From Anoplopoma fimbria (taxonomy: Eukaryota > Chordata > Actinopteri > Perciformes > Anoplopomatidae): a stretch of 64,000 bases of DNA. A model generated the notes under the pieces. The model was not told the origin of the DNA. It searched no databases and worked only from the letters and a program-made list of their open reading frames with translations. Below are positions 38,815-50,799 of this stretch, one piece after another (position 1 is the first letter of the stretch; the number at the start of each line of letters is the position of its first letter). Location of the stretch: contig NC_072450.1 of assembly GCF_027596085.1 (NCBI RefSeq), positions 31,029,676 to 31,093,675 of the forward strand, read 5' to 3'. Position numbers and translations under genes: made by a program.

Positions 38815-39570
38815 AAACGATGTAATACAAATATTGCTGTAGGTTGTGTAAAATTTGACAATAAAGGCTTTATTTTTAAAAAGCTATGGTATTGTTACAG
38901 TCATCTGACATACATGTGGAAAGGCAGAAAGTAAAGTGCCAAAGTCCGGGTGATAGATGGACGGGTAGCAGGTCCAAGTTTCATGCAGAGACTGGAGGTT
39001 ATGTCACAGACCTGCTTTAAATGGTCACCCCATAATAATCTCTCCCTCACCAACCATACCTTACATGCTGCCTCCCCACACAAAGCACTGAACATTGGAT
39101 GTTATTTGTGCATGTTCATCTATAACACTTCACTGGATGCTTCCACACATGCAGTCCTCTAACTGATATATCTGCAGGGGATCAGGAATTCCACACAGTG
39201 GTTCAGTATTGAATTGTATAATTAACTTGGAACTCAGAAACACTGTGATTTTTTGGACAGTTGGGTGGGGCCGAAGATGGTCATGCTGAGTGGTTTGTCA
39301 GTCCACTGTAGTTCCAATGAAAGCTGATCACAGTAAAGATTGTCATTTATCTACAGCAAATTTTCATAATTGTAATTTTTTCAGTGATCAAGCACCATAA
39401 ATTCTCCATACTGACTCTATTGTATTAGAGGGGAGGGCAGATAACAACATATATCTTAAGAGCTGGGCAAACAAAACCAAATATATTTGAATGTCTATAC
39501 ATGTTCTCACTTCCAACACACCAAAGACTGCCACTCAGTTGATGGACCTACATTTAAAACTATGACCCAC
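38815..39570. other. Stretch without a recognisable gene
   Basis: Average composition, nothing recognised. Confidence 0.45.
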
Positions 39571-39574
39571 TAGG

Positions 39575-39790
39575 TACCCCTCTAGCATCAGTTTTGGACG
39601 TGTCAGGGGCGGTGTGTCAATATATGCATGTTACATGGAATGTGTCTTTCAAAATAAACTTCCAACATTAGCTTACTTAGTTTTTCAAGTTTACTTCTGC
39701 ACCAAAACTACCTGGTTCATTTCAGGAAACAAAAGTACTTGATCAGGCTTGGGAACAGATACGGTTTGTGTTAAAATAAGTATGTTTCAG
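39575..39790 (+). repeat. Family A dispersed repeat, copy 7
   Basis: 'cagttttggacgtgtcaggg', 'tatgcatgttacatggaatg', 'tctttcaaaataaacttcca', 'caaaactacctggttcattt' and 'gcttgggaacagatacggtt' give the family order in the forward sense. Confidence 0.72.
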
Positions 39791-39799
39791 AAGTGAAAT

Positions 39800-40075
39800 A
39801 ACCCGTATCTTTTAATAAGGTTCTGTAAAAACAGAAATATGTTGGCTCCTCTCCACCAAAGTACAGTGCAGCTGAGCACCAGTGCAGACGCTGACAGCGG
39901 CCAGATCCTGGTGTGTTGAAACAGTGATCTGGGTGGGTATGAGAGCACGGTGGGTTAGCACTGGTGCTGTGGAGGCTGCAGCTGAGCGCTCAGAGCTGTG
40001 GGATTGTGGGATTGTGTCAGGCTGAAAGGGGATCCAGCACAGGGCAGAGAAACACAGCAGCTCCCCCTCACTGCT
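39800..40075. other. Unique stretch without a recognisable gene
   Basis: GC-balanced ('gctgtggaggctgcagctga'), with no frame I trust. Confidence 0.4.
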
Positions 40076-40079
40076 GGAG

Positions 40080-40400
40080 CACACCGCTGACACGCTGCCA
40101 AGTTCTCAGGGCTCCACAGCGCACGCACAGACACACACTAGCACACACACACAAGTGCAAAAAGTACATATTCATACAGAGGTGCGCACAAACAGTCACA
40201 TGGCATTCACACATACACAATATTACACACACATCCATAGTCACACACATTTGCACGCAAAAATACACGCACGTATAGGATCCACAAATAGACACAGGCG
40301 CACAGCTGCAACCTCAAATGCACACAAACACAAGATAACGTGCACACATATCCAAAACTATACACAAAAGAACAGACTCACACTAAAGCTTTGCTGAGTT
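40080..40400. repeat. Degenerate CA-rich tract
   Basis: About 320 bp built mostly from cacac, acaca, cgcac and catac words with no pure array. It looks like an old CA array that has decayed by substitution. Confidence 0.75.
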
Positions 40401-40769
40401 ACAAAAAGCACACAAAATATCCTATAACATGCTCCTCGGCGAGTCCTGAGAGATGTAGGAATGGGGAGGGAACGAGAGCACAGACATTTTCACCAGTAAA
40501 ATAGATCTCATCTCTGCAGCAAAGTGTCGGGGTAATTCAACGTGTAAATAAATTCACATTTGGAAAAGCAAGGTTTTTTTTTTAAAGATTAAATTTGAAG
40601 TATTTGGTGGAGAAGGACACATTTACCTTTTCAGTATTTAATGAATGACCAGAATCTTTTTCCCAATCTCAACCAAAGTCTTTATAGCTCAAAATCAAAC
40701 CACACAATGTACTCCGGATCTCAACCTCTCTGATGACAAAGTCCTGTACTTTGTACAGTATGTCCTTCA

Positions 40770-40985
40770 TCCAGCAGCATGTCTATGTTCCCTCAGCCCT
40801 CCCTCAATTTTCCCTCAGCCCAGTGTTCCCTCAGATCCGTACCTCCGTCGGTGTCATGCTATTGTTCGTACGGCCCATAATACCAAAACCCGAACAGTTC
40901 AACGGGTCCCATTGGACCGAAAGGCCATTTGTTGGACAGCCTCTTATCCCCACAGCCCACTGTTCGGAAGCCCCATTTCTCCAAA
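40770..40985. repeat. Possible dispersed repeat with TTCCCTCAG units
   Basis: 'gttccctcagccct', 'tttccctcagccca' and 'gttccctcagatcc' recur within 50 bp, followed by 'gtacggcccataataccaaa' and 'attggaccgaaaggcc'. The wording resembles a fish repeat built on 'tatgttccct' units. Confidence 0.38.
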
Positions 40986-40999
40986 AATACAACAAACAT

Positions 41000-42055
41000 A
41001 AGCACATGGCTTATCATTATGCAGAATGACATCACCAGACCTTCCTGGTTGCAATATTTAATGTTTTACTATGACAAAGCCATAACCAAACCCAAGTCCA
41101 GGAAAGGCAATGAGTTATAGCAAGATCATCTGTCTTTTTCTCTGATATTGTTAGCGCAGGAGGAGCTAGACAGGAGAAAAAAAAAAGAGAAAAAAACACA
41201 CGCTGGGATTTCTGTTTGGGGACGGTTTTGAGCTTGACCTGCTGGGACCCATCAGGGTGAGCCATCAGCTATGCGTCCAGTCACTCCAGTTGGTGTGATG
41301 AGTTCCAGACTGGCTTTTTTGCTCCTTGTCAACCTTCCCCCCACCTAAAGCCTGCCTCTGGACTCCCTTCATCCCTCGCTCGCTATTTTTTTCTCCCTTG
41401 TGTCCCATTGCCGCACATCATCAATACCCCTCAACTCCTCTGTCACACACCCCTCCCTCCCACGCACACACCACTACCCTTCACCCCCCCAGCACCCCTC
41501 TGGAACCCCTCACTTCAAAAGCCTGCCAGCTTAACATGTCATTGATTAGAGCAGGAGGGGCCTGCAGCCTAAGGGTCGGGTGGGTTGGGGGGGGGGGGGG
41601 GGGCTTTTCCCCAGCTATCCATCACTACTGGGGAATCACACACACAATCAGACAATCAAAGAAAGCACTCAGATCTCATGCACATATCCATTATGGCCTG
41701 CCTTGGACTTCTGTCCTCTCTGATGCACTCACAGCATCCCACTTTTATTCAATTACCAGTCCTGGAAACAGATGGAAATGTGAACGCTGATAACAGCGAC
41801 GTTTGCAGTGAGTCACCATGTTCTTCCAAGCACCATCAATCATGGGATCGTTTGCGAGTGCGATGGAAGCTGTCGCTACGCTCTGCCAGCATGTGTAGGT
41901 GTTAGTGTAGCGGGGTGGCTAAGGGGGGTTGGTTGCGACAAGTAGCACCCTGGGGTGGTCCAATAAACATTAGAGCCTGCCTGTACACCTGCACACACAT
42001 AGACATGGTCATGGACAAAGGTATGCTAACACACGCTCATTCACACCCACTGAAA
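41000..42055. other. Unique stretch with a 17-G run
   Basis: The G run is at 41587-41603. The flanks are C-rich (41330-41510) and mixed. The parts 41520-41580 ('aacatgtcattgattagagc') and 41770-41900 ('gggatcgtttgcgagtgcga') are possible regulatory pieces but too short to call. Confidence 0.4.
41587..41603. repeat. Poly-G run of 17
   Basis: Seventeen consecutive G, unusual in vertebrate DNA and prone to sequencing length error; able to form a quadruplex. Confidence 0.9.
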
Positions 42056-42057
42056 CG

Positions 42058-42168
<111 letters not shown>

Positions 42169-42319
42169 AGGCTGGACATGTGGCGGGCCACCCAGTGCTC
42201 TCAGTGCTCCTGCTCCTTTTCCTTTAAAACACATCTGGTAGCTCCATTAACACCGCACAGGAGAGAGTTACTCCCTCCGTCTCTGCCGAATCCTCACTTA
42301 CAATCTTCATCTAGACTGC

Positions 42320-42420
42320 ACCACCTCGGCGAAGGGGATAATTGGCCAAATGAGATGTTTGCACACAGCCGACTGTGTGTGTCAACAACCTATTTAACAG
42401 CGATTATGCCCTGAGCAATG
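42320..42420. promoter_or_regulatory. Candidate regulatory element
   Basis: 'aggggataattggccaaatg', 'agatgtttgcacacagccga' and 'cctatttaacagcgattatg' combine a TAATTG homeodomain-type core, a TGTTTGC forkhead-like word and CCAAAT. Unique sequence about 150 bp after the CA array. Confidence 0.25.
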
Positions 42421-42424
42421 ATGT

Positions 42425-43585
42425 TTTAGTGCAGGTTTTCTTCCTGCCCTACTCTCCCCCTCTCTCTCACAGAGAGACATTCTCTCAAGTCATGCTGTTT
42501 TCAACTCTGCGGCAGATATATGGGAGTGGAGGTCTTCTCTACCAGGTGGTGCTGTTGTAGTAATGTGGAGCTCTCTGCAGAGTGTGTATCATGTTCATGA
42601 GCTACTTTATCACGCCTACACATTGTCTGTTTATGCATGGGACAATAGCAAAATCCCCATGTCCTCCCCCAGTTATCCGGTCTAGTCATCATCACACTCA
42701 CATCTATGGAGCACCCACTGTGTTCAAATTAAGGTGGCTCCAATTGTGGCAGCTCTAACCTGTTCTATACAGGGAATGAAGTGCTTGAAAATGAGTCAAA
42801 TTTCTCTCCCACAAGCCATTTGATCTTGATTTCCAATTTGGTTCATCATCACTCTTGGTTCGTCCATTTCTTGGTGGTGCAGCAGTGCAATTTGGCAGCA
42901 CAAAGGGATGTAAGGCCGAGCACTTGGCCGGATGACAGAAACTAATGCTGAGGCAGCAACTCTGACGTGATTTCATCTGGGTAAGTACACAATCAAAATA
43001 CCAAGAGGATGTTTTGCACTGCAGTGTATGATTGTCTTCAATACTACCCAAATTATACTGAACACAGAGTTGTCTCACTATCTCCAAAGGCCCCGATGTC
43101 CTTTGCCACGGTATGGCCAAGTATTGATTTTAAGTGGCAGAAACATTGAGTCTCAATGTGTAGTTGGTAGCAGATATGCTTACAGCCACAATATCATCAG
43201 CAAAAGCAGAATACATTTTTATCAAAACAGAGAGAGGGAAATCTGAATTTCCAAGGACTTACATAAAAAAGTGTCATTTCAGGCAACAAAATCAGTTTGA
43301 TTGCATTTGACTGACCACCAGTGACGCAGCGTGACGCACTATTTTGAGCTAAAGATAGATGATACATCTTTTAGATTGTGTGAAGTAGTTCAGGGAACAA
43401 ATCTTTGATATTTGCAATAAATTATTATATATTTTCATTCTGTTTATGTCTTTTCATGTGTTTTGTCAATGTGAAGGAAGGCTGTGTTAAGTTTATATGA
43501 GCAGAGCTATACAGGGGAGCCTTTAAGTTATATATATATGTATATATTTTTGTACTTTGTTGAAGTCTGCATAGGAAAGCGGTCA
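42425..43585. other. Stretch without a recognisable gene
   Basis: Contains 'gtgacgcagcgtgacgca' (43321), a short direct repeat, and a TATATA-rich patch near 43528-43549. No gene seen. Confidence 0.45.
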
Positions 43586-43589
43586 CAGT

Positions 43590-44100
43590 GGTTGTTTTGG
43601 TCACACAAACACAGGACTTTCACGCAGGAGACCACTCTTTATGTCCCGTGTGAATTCAAGTTAGTGTTGACTTATTTTATTTTAGTCTTATTGTTTGTAA
43701 CATAACCATAATTTACGCTTACACATGTTAGGTTAAGGTTACATTAAGTTAACAAACGTATTTTATTTACCATATTTATTTTTACTCAAACCACAATCTT
43801 TTTAAAAACCTAACCAAGCATTTTTCTCTCATAAGTAAATGTAAAAACTAAGTAGACCTACTTTAAATATTTATTTTTAAAAGATAATGTAGGCATCAAA
43901 AGAGGGGTAACTGTACGCTTCCTCTGAAAACAGAAGTTTACTTTTAAAAGACACTATGCATGTTACAGGCGGAAACTGACATGTCCAAAAGTGACTCTAG
44001 AAAGGTACTTAGAGCGTCATAGTTTGAAGCGCAAGGGAACAGTGACTTATCCAGCGTCACTATTTGATGAGCTGGGAATGGGAATGTGTTGGTTCAGTTG
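43590..44100 (-). repeat. Family A dispersed repeat, copy 8, longest
   Basis: About 510 bp in reverse order: 'cacaggactttcacgcagga', 'gtcccgtgtgaattcaag', 'ggttaaggttacattaagtt', 'aaacctaaccaagcattttt', 'cagaagtttacttttaaaag', 'actatgcatgttacaggcgg', 'gacatgtccaaaagtgactc', 'gagcgtcatagtttgaagcg', 'tgatgagctgggaatgggaa'. It is the best template for a consensus in this window. No coding frame. Confidence 0.8.
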
Positions 44101-44104
44101 TAAA

Positions 44105-44575
44105 AAAGTAAAATTTCATCTTGTAGTTACTTTTTCAGACAAAGTTTGACAGGATTCTAGTTTACATTCTCAACACACCTTATCTGCCGGTGAACCCTTG
44201 GCCAAGTTCCCTAATCAACAGCGTGGAGCTCCACAACTGTATGGAAAGACCATATCTCTGGGCTAAGCCACGAGATGTTCATCTCCCCCTTCAGTGAAAG
44301 TGCTCCAGGTCAGTGAAACCAGAGGGGAGAGGGAGAGTCAAGCTGACCAGACCCTGAACAACTTTCATCTCTGATTACACAGCTTCTCTCTCAGGAGTGT
44401 ACACTTCTCCACCCCGGCATACTGATCAGCCCGATTAGCCCTCCATGATCACTGCAGCTCCACAGCCTGACTGACTCAAGTGCCCCTCCCCTCTCCACCC
44501 GCATCTCTATCCTCCAAACCCTCTCCTACAGCACCTAGGGTTATCGTCAGAAGTCTATAGCCCCTCCGAAGTCTC
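44105..44575. other. Stretch without a recognisable gene
   Basis: Unique, pyrimidine-rich toward its end. Nothing recognised. Confidence 0.4.
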
Positions 44576-44579
44576 AGTA

Positions 44580-44800
44580 GAAATCAGCAGGGCTGGATCG
44601 GTGAGAAGGCCCGGGCCAGAGGAGGCCTGGGAGAGGAGGAGAGGTGCTCTGGCTCTTAAGAGACTCCCCTCCCGGCTTTTTGAAGGAGGAGGGCGAACGG
44701 AAGGAAAATCAATAGGCAACGAGCAGGAGGCCTGTGATGGCATGGCTAATCGGGTTTCTGCATTAATGTTTCAGATGCTGGGAGAACTCATTGCCTGGCT
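44580..44800. promoter_or_regulatory. Candidate regulatory block
   Basis: Purine-rich unique sequence leading to 'ggcatggctaatcgggtttc' and 'ctgcattaatgtttcagatg'. It is a texture-based call with TAAT and ATTAAT cores. Confidence 0.24.
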
Positions 44801-44884
44801 GGCTGCACTCAGGGCCTCAGCGCAGCCTTGCACAATAAGCAGCACAACACCTACACACAAAAGGCAGCTGTGTAGCTTGTAGGT

Positions 44885-45263
44885 TTTTCGCACACATACA
44901 CTCACTCGAGCATAAATAAGGAAAAAAAAAAAAAAGTATCACTAAGGAGCTCCACTTTGTGTTTCCTCACACATTTTGGACAGTCAACCGAGTACACATT
45001 CCCATGAACACTATCACAGAAAACACCAATTTGGGGTTGTTACAATGGTCTGGTTTGGCATGATACATACCAAATAATTCAAAGAGCAGATCATGAAGTG
45101 ATAACACAAGAAGTCTGGGACAATTACCTGAACCAGGCACACAGAGGGGGGGAGTTAGTACAAGAAATTACCCTGAAAAAGCAAGCCATAGGTCACCGAT
45201 GAGATAAGCCCTAAAAACTAGAGAATGCTGGTGTGTGTCATTGTGTGTGTGTGTTTGTGTCAG

Positions 45264-45265
<2 letters not shown>
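44885..45265. other. Stretch without a recognisable gene
   Basis: Poly-A at about 44920-44935; nothing else. Confidence 0.4.

Positions 45266-45302
<37 letters not shown>
45266..45302. repeat. TG microsatellite
   Basis: About 37 bp pure gt, preceded by a shorter interrupted TG tract from 45241. Confidence 0.95.
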
Positions 45303-45305
<3 letters not shown>

Positions 45306-45595
45306 CCAGAGAGAGATGGAACTGTCTTAGCTGGGTTGGAGGAGCCGTCCTCCCAGACTGAATCATAATCTCTAAACTCTGCCGGTATTCAGTGTTTATG
45401 CCACAGTTTCCACATTGCTTTCCTCTGACATTAGCCGTGTGTATAAATCAGGGTGCGACAGACAGGCAGCTCCCTTCTAGAGGCTGGTACGGGAAGGGGA
45501 GCTGCCACGGGCTGCACCCTGGGCCCCCACCCGCCTCCACGCCTCACCACCAGATGTGCTCTGCTATCTGCTAACCCCAACCCCCCAAACACAGG

Positions 45596-45699
<104 letters not shown>

Positions 45700-46320
45700 C
45701 ACCCTCATCCCACCACTCACACTGACACCACTAATGCCTCCAACCATGCTGAAATATTCACTCTCTGCTCTCCTACGCTCTGGCTCTGCTGGTCTGCAGC
45801 AACAACAACAGTGAGAGTTTAAGGCTTGCAAAAGTGATGTAGTTCTGCTGCTGCCTTCAAGTACCCGACCCAGGTTTTTTTTATTTTTTTTTTTAAATAA
45901 GTCACAAAATGTTATCTTGAAAATTGTTGGCTAAAATTTACTGACAATGTATATTTATAATTTTCCCCACAATATCCACTCATGGCAGCAAAAGCATGTT
46001 GAACTTTTTGAAGTGTAGAAATGGGGGAGAGAGTGAGAGTTGTGTGACATCTAGAAAGGTCCCAAGGGGGGATTCTACGGTGGCTGATGAGGGCTAAGGC
46101 AATAACGGCCCAAAACATTTCCATTAGTAGGAACGTGTTGCAGCTTCAGAAACAATGCCAATTCAAAAACACATAGAAAGAAAATATAAAACAAATACAA
46201 CAATGGAAATGTGCTGCTAGAGCCTTTACATATTAAGATTAACAATAAACCTGTTGCAAATACAAAAATGATGCAAAGACAAAAACACACAAACACGCTG
46301 CATATGGATATGTTGACTGG
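45700..46320. other. Stretch without a recognisable gene
   Basis: T-rich run near 45876-45895, otherwise AT-rich unique sequence. Confidence 0.45.
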
Positions 46321-46321
46321 A

Positions 46322-46358
46322 TGTTGCCACTTGATAATGTTCTTATCAAGTGGCAACA
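46322..46358. repeat. Perfect hairpin, 16-bp arms and 5-bp loop
   Basis: 'tgttgccacttgataa' and its exact reverse complement flank the loop 'tgttc'. There is no T run after it and no microRNA-length stem, so a small-RNA role is not suggested by the sequence alone. Confidence 0.93.
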
Positions 46359-46359
46359 G

Positions 46360-47585
46360 TTTAATGTATAACACATTAAAATGAAGTAAAGTAATTTGAG
46401 TACTTGCAGTTTTGTTTAGGAATGTGCACCACTAAAGTACAATATCAACTGCACACTGTATTATTACATATGTCTCTGTCCACGACATCTTTAGAACGTT
46501 TTAGAATATATTATGCTCACGTGGTGCACTTTTCTCAACACAATTAGCACTAACTATGTGTCATACAGAAAACATAGGGGTCAGGTAGTATTCTAGTTCA
46601 TGAGTATGGTATAATGGTAACTTAAGAGTGTTAGGGGACCAACAGCAATGTTTATGCTAGAATAAAGAGGCAATCCTTAAGATTTTAGTTCTAGTTGCTT
46701 TAGAATTTCTATTTGAGTTAAAACAATAGAATTGTGCTCAAAGTTTATCAGTCTGGAGTCTTTTTTTGATTCATGAGCTTCTCAAGTTTCTTTTTTAGAA
46801 TTGTGTGAACAGTTCCATTTTGTGTGTGTATACAGTGAAGAAAAACTGAAATACAGTATTTTTTCCATGAATGTCGCCACAGACACCCAGTTCGTAACAC
46901 TGCAAATGTATAAATCTTTCCTATATATTACCTCTTTAAGCTGTATAATGTACTAAAGTGCTCTGAGAATCAATCCAAGGCCCAGCTCAGAGAGGGAAAG
47001 AGAATCTGCTGAAAATATTAGACATTAAACATTCTTTACGATGTCGCATAGGGATGACCACACTACTGTTAACCTGCTAGGAAATGGAACCTTCAAGGCC
47101 TCTTAGAGGTAAAAAAGCTATGACACAAAAAGGATAGAGCAATAAAATGAATGAACAAAAACAGTGACAAATGGCCTTGGAAAGAGATTTTCATCACTAT
47201 TTCTGTCTCGAATTAAGAAAGCAAATGGACCGTTATGACCTCAGTATATGACAAATTCTAAATTGTGGACCAATGGAGTGAGTATTCTTCTTCACTCAAC
47301 AGCACTCTTGACCTTGATGGAGCCTGCATGGCAGTCAGGTACTGGTCTAAGAACATTGACTAAAGTGACAGGCGGCAGATGTATCCATATATGTAGAGAC
47401 CTACCTTCCCTTCAGCGGGTACCAGCAATACGACCTGGGCCTTCAGCACCGTGGTGTTGGTGTTGGCTTCCATTGGGGACCGGCACAACCAATCTTCTAA
47501 CGAGTCATTAGATCCCCACAGTAACTTAAATGACCGAAATACCTGAATATAATACCTAATAAATGCTGAAAAAAAACACTCCCAT
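46360..47585. other. AT-rich stretch without a recognisable gene
   Basis: A GC-richer part at 47330-47480 ('cgggtaccagcaatacgacc') holds an 87-codon frame without recognisable content. Nothing else. Confidence 0.4.
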
Positions 47586-47589
47586 CACA

Positions 47590-47665
47590 TCAGTCTTAGC
47601 TGTACTCCGTGTTTAGTGCTAATAATGCAAATGTTTGCATTTCTAACACGCTAAACAAAGATGGT
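47590..47665 (+). repeat. Fragment of the 28-kb fish dispersed repeat
   Basis: 'cagtcttagctgtactccgt', 'gtttagtgctaataatgcaa' and 'ctaacacgctaaacaaagat' match the middle of the repeat at 28185-28785 in order. Confidence 0.6.
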
Positions 47666-47669
47666 ACGT

Positions 47670-47745
47670 TACTATGAACAAAGTACTTTGTACTGTGTAA
47701 ATGGTAACAAAGTAACATAGTACTTTGTACTTTGTTCATGGTCCT
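47670..47745. repeat. Cluster of GTACTTTGTAC units in both senses
   Basis: 'aaagtactttgtactgtg', 'catagtactttgtactttgt' and 'tgaacaaagtac' make overlapping direct and inverted repeats within about 65 bp (12-bp perfect outer arms 'tgaacaaagtac' / 'gtactttgttca'). Confidence 0.8.
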
Positions 47746-47769
47746 TGAATTTTAACACACATGTTGTCA

Positions 47770-48955
47770 TTTTAAAAAGGAAAAGGATCTGCACTTGAAG
47801 GCTGGCAGCCACTAAACTGCATTTTCTAATGTGTGTTGCTGAGTTATGTTTGAAAAGAATGCTTTACGACACAGAATGTCTAACAAGTTCAGGCTATCCT
47901 CTGGAGCAAAGCTACAAGGTACAAACAGGTATTTGTCTTAATTTGACAATGAAAGACAGATGTTCAAAATGACACGCATCTAGCACCTTTAAATCATTTA
48001 AGAGTCTGTGAAAAATTAAAACCCAGGCCTCTGAACAACCTTCTGATTGGCCCATACGAGTCTTACCAATAGCAATTGTGTTTTTACAGCTGAAAAACCC
48101 TTTATTTCTGTTCATGTTAGAGAGCAGTGCCAGGTTTAGGCTAAGCCTCCAGGACATCTTTCATGTATCGGTGTGTGCTGTAATTAAGACTGTTTGTTGT
48201 CCCTCAGAAATACAGCACTTCACAGACTTAACTAAAGCATATGGTGCATGAGAGGCGTGTATGAATAGACTGCACATGTTTATGCTCGCACATTAAACGC
48301 ACATAACACATGCTCTTTTTCGACCTCAAACACTCAAAAGCGTCCGTTTTTCCTAAGGTGCTCTTAGATCTTAGAGCGGTGTCATTCTGCAGTGACGGTA
48401 TCGATTGTTCAGCTGGAGACGCTCACTTCTTCTCTGCTTTAACTCCCATCTCGGGAACTTGAGTCCCTTCAACCCCATTCTTTGTACTTGTGATTGAGTC
48501 TGCTGGTTGCTTATGTTTTCCCTTTTGGGCCTTGCCTGGGACAGATGTGGATGTAAGGATCAAAATGCCTCATTCATGTAACTTAAATATATTCTTACTC
48601 GACAGCTCCATGCAGACAGAAAATGGTTGTTCTCACACACATACAAAAGACTGTAAATGAGGACTGAGACACACTGACAGATACCAAATATTGTCAAAAT
48701 ACATAGAATAGTAGCTGTGCCCTCACTGAACCGTACTCCCACTCTCTACGTCTACTTCTCTTCCCATAAATTAACCTTAATTCATGAAGCAATAAATAAG
48801 CAGGCAGCTAGCTTACAGTGGCAATGAAAAAATTAAGCTGAATTATATAAATTTGGGGTAAATAGTACAGGGCAATAAGCAGACACAACATTGATTCATT
48901 ATAACCTTATACAGATATTGCGGCTAACACGTTAGCACACAGTTGCGTATTACTC
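47770..48955. other. Stretch without a recognisable gene
   Basis: Unique, average to AT-rich. Nothing recognised. Confidence 0.45.
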
Positions 48956-48959
48956 CATC

Positions 48960-49385
48960 CCGCAGACACGGTGCAACATTAAAATTCATACTGAGTCCTG
49001 TATGTGTCCATATATAAATTTAAGTCCAGTATATGTTCTCCTATAAGCTCTGTATTGGACTCCACCAACTCCTGATAAAAAAATTCTGTCTCTGTAGCCG
49101 CTAAACTGTTAACCATCTGCTTAAATGTTCACCAGCTAGTCTCCAGCTTTGTCTGTCTTCCTTTTTCTGCTGGACAGGTAATATGCAGGTGCCTGTAGCT
49201 GCTGAAAATTAGGGTTATGACATTTTTTGTGAGCTAAAAAAACAATATCCTGAAATAGGCGAAATTGCTCCGTAAAGCTGAAGGGAACTCCAAACTGGGA
49301 GCTGAGTTTGTGGATAACTCTCTGTGGGTTTGTCACTATCAGCAGCCCCTTCAGCATCACATATTGTAATTTGATCTATTGTTAA
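48960..49385. repeat. Probable fish dispersed repeat
   Basis: 'gtagccgctaaactgttaac', 'gttcaccagctagtctccag', 'ctgctggacaggtaatatgc', 'tccgtaaagctgaagggaac' and 'gataactctctgtgggtttg' follow an order I recall from a percomorph repeat. No second copy here. Confidence 0.45.
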
Positions 49386-49389
49386 CATA

Positions 49390-50515
49390 ATGACATGAAT
49401 ACATACAGCTTGTAATTGTTATAGTACCAGTGTCTTTAGGTTCTGTACTATGAGTATTACCCAATGAAAAAGAATAATTTTATGTTGTACAGTTATAAAA
49501 GGGGTTTAGATCAAATCCTTCACATTTGATTGGGCCACCAAAAAGTGGGCAGGGTTAGAGTGTAGAATATGAAGCTACATACCCCTCCCTCTTTGCTACA
49601 AGTTGCAGATTAATTGATTATGATATTATTGGTTGAAATCAGTTGGTACTACTTTACGTAAGCACACATCATATTTGGTTTTACAGGAAAACTGGATTTT
49701 GATATAAAAGGTTTTTTTGCATATTATTAAATAGAGGCACAATATGACGGGGGATGTCATCTAAAAGGGTTTAAAATGCATAGTTTTTTTCATTTCATCC
49801 GGACTCATTTGCACACTGGTCATAAAAGAGTCCATGCTTCTTACTGACATTTATTTTTGTCCTCTCATGGAACACAGTAAAAACTGTAAGACAACCAAAA
49901 CAGTTTCGCGCACAACGACAAGAAACAAATACTCTGTCTCTTATCTCCTACCACAAGTATAACAGTACTTAATAAGGTAACTTAATCAAATAATACAGTT
50001 AAGAGCTTAACGCACAGGGTACCTGCAATTACAGTAAACAATATATAATTGCAATATATAAAATAAACGACTTGACAATCATACAAATTTTTCAGGAAAT
50101 GTGTAAACATTTGAACCCCGGCAAAATCTAGTCGTGAACTGTGTTCAGTTTTGAAAGTTGTCCTCGGTAAAATGCATAAAAATATGAAGTTTAGCCACTT
50201 ATTCTTCAAGTCATCTTCCTTTGGGGGTTCATACAAAGAACATTTCCTTCCTCAGAGCAGAACACAGCGTCTTCTCGACATGACAGCAGCTAAACAAACT
50301 CTTCCTCCGGAGCTCCAGCTCCGTCTCTCTGTAGCCTTGTTTGAGGGCGGGCCAAACTAACCGAAGGTTAATGCAAATTATTTCCGTAACATTATGACCT
50401 AATAAAGTTACGGAAGTGAAGGAGAGAATTCAATGGAGCCATTTCAGACAGCTCAGGAGCAGTGTTTCTGAGGGGGAGGGGAACTCCTTTTAAGCGTGGA
50501 CTTCAGGTTTTACAC
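49390..50515. other. Stretch without a recognisable gene
   Basis: AT-rich to about 50090; then unique sequence up to 50400 ('cagagcagaacacagcgtct', 'tgagggcgggccaaactaac') that may be repeat-derived. A 69-codon frame there is not recognised. Confidence 0.35.
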
Positions 50516-50520
50516 TCTAT

Positions 50521-50770
50521 ATGTCAGGGTTGCGGTAAAGAGGCAACAGGAGATAGACCCAAACGCAGACACACGAGAGGAGCAGAGGGATAATTAAACA
50601 GGGATTTAATGAAGAAAAGTCCAAAACAAAACATACATGGAGGTGATAAGAAAAGTAACAACAGAAAGTCCAACACGAAAAAATTCTGAGAAACAGGAAC
50701 CAGGAATCTCCACGGGAACATATACGGAACAAAGCAGGACCATATTAGACACATCAGACAAACCAACAAC
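50521..50770 (+). mobile_element. Fish TGTCAGGG-type repeat, 5' part
   Basis: Starts 'tgtcagggttgcggtaaaga', then 'acccaaacgcagacacacga' and A-rich 'gggatttaatgaagaaaagt'. A TGTCA...TGACA-bounded fish element begins in this way. The matching distal end is not seen, so it is truncated or decayed. Confidence 0.5.
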
Positions 50771-50799
50771 TAGCAGACAAGTTCTAGACTACTGTGATG

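Noticed and set aside
40080..40400. Regularly spaced CA-rich words, considered as a CRISPR-like or tandem array
   Set aside because: No repeat unit of constant length or spacer pattern; it is a decayed CA tract in vertebrate-type DNA.
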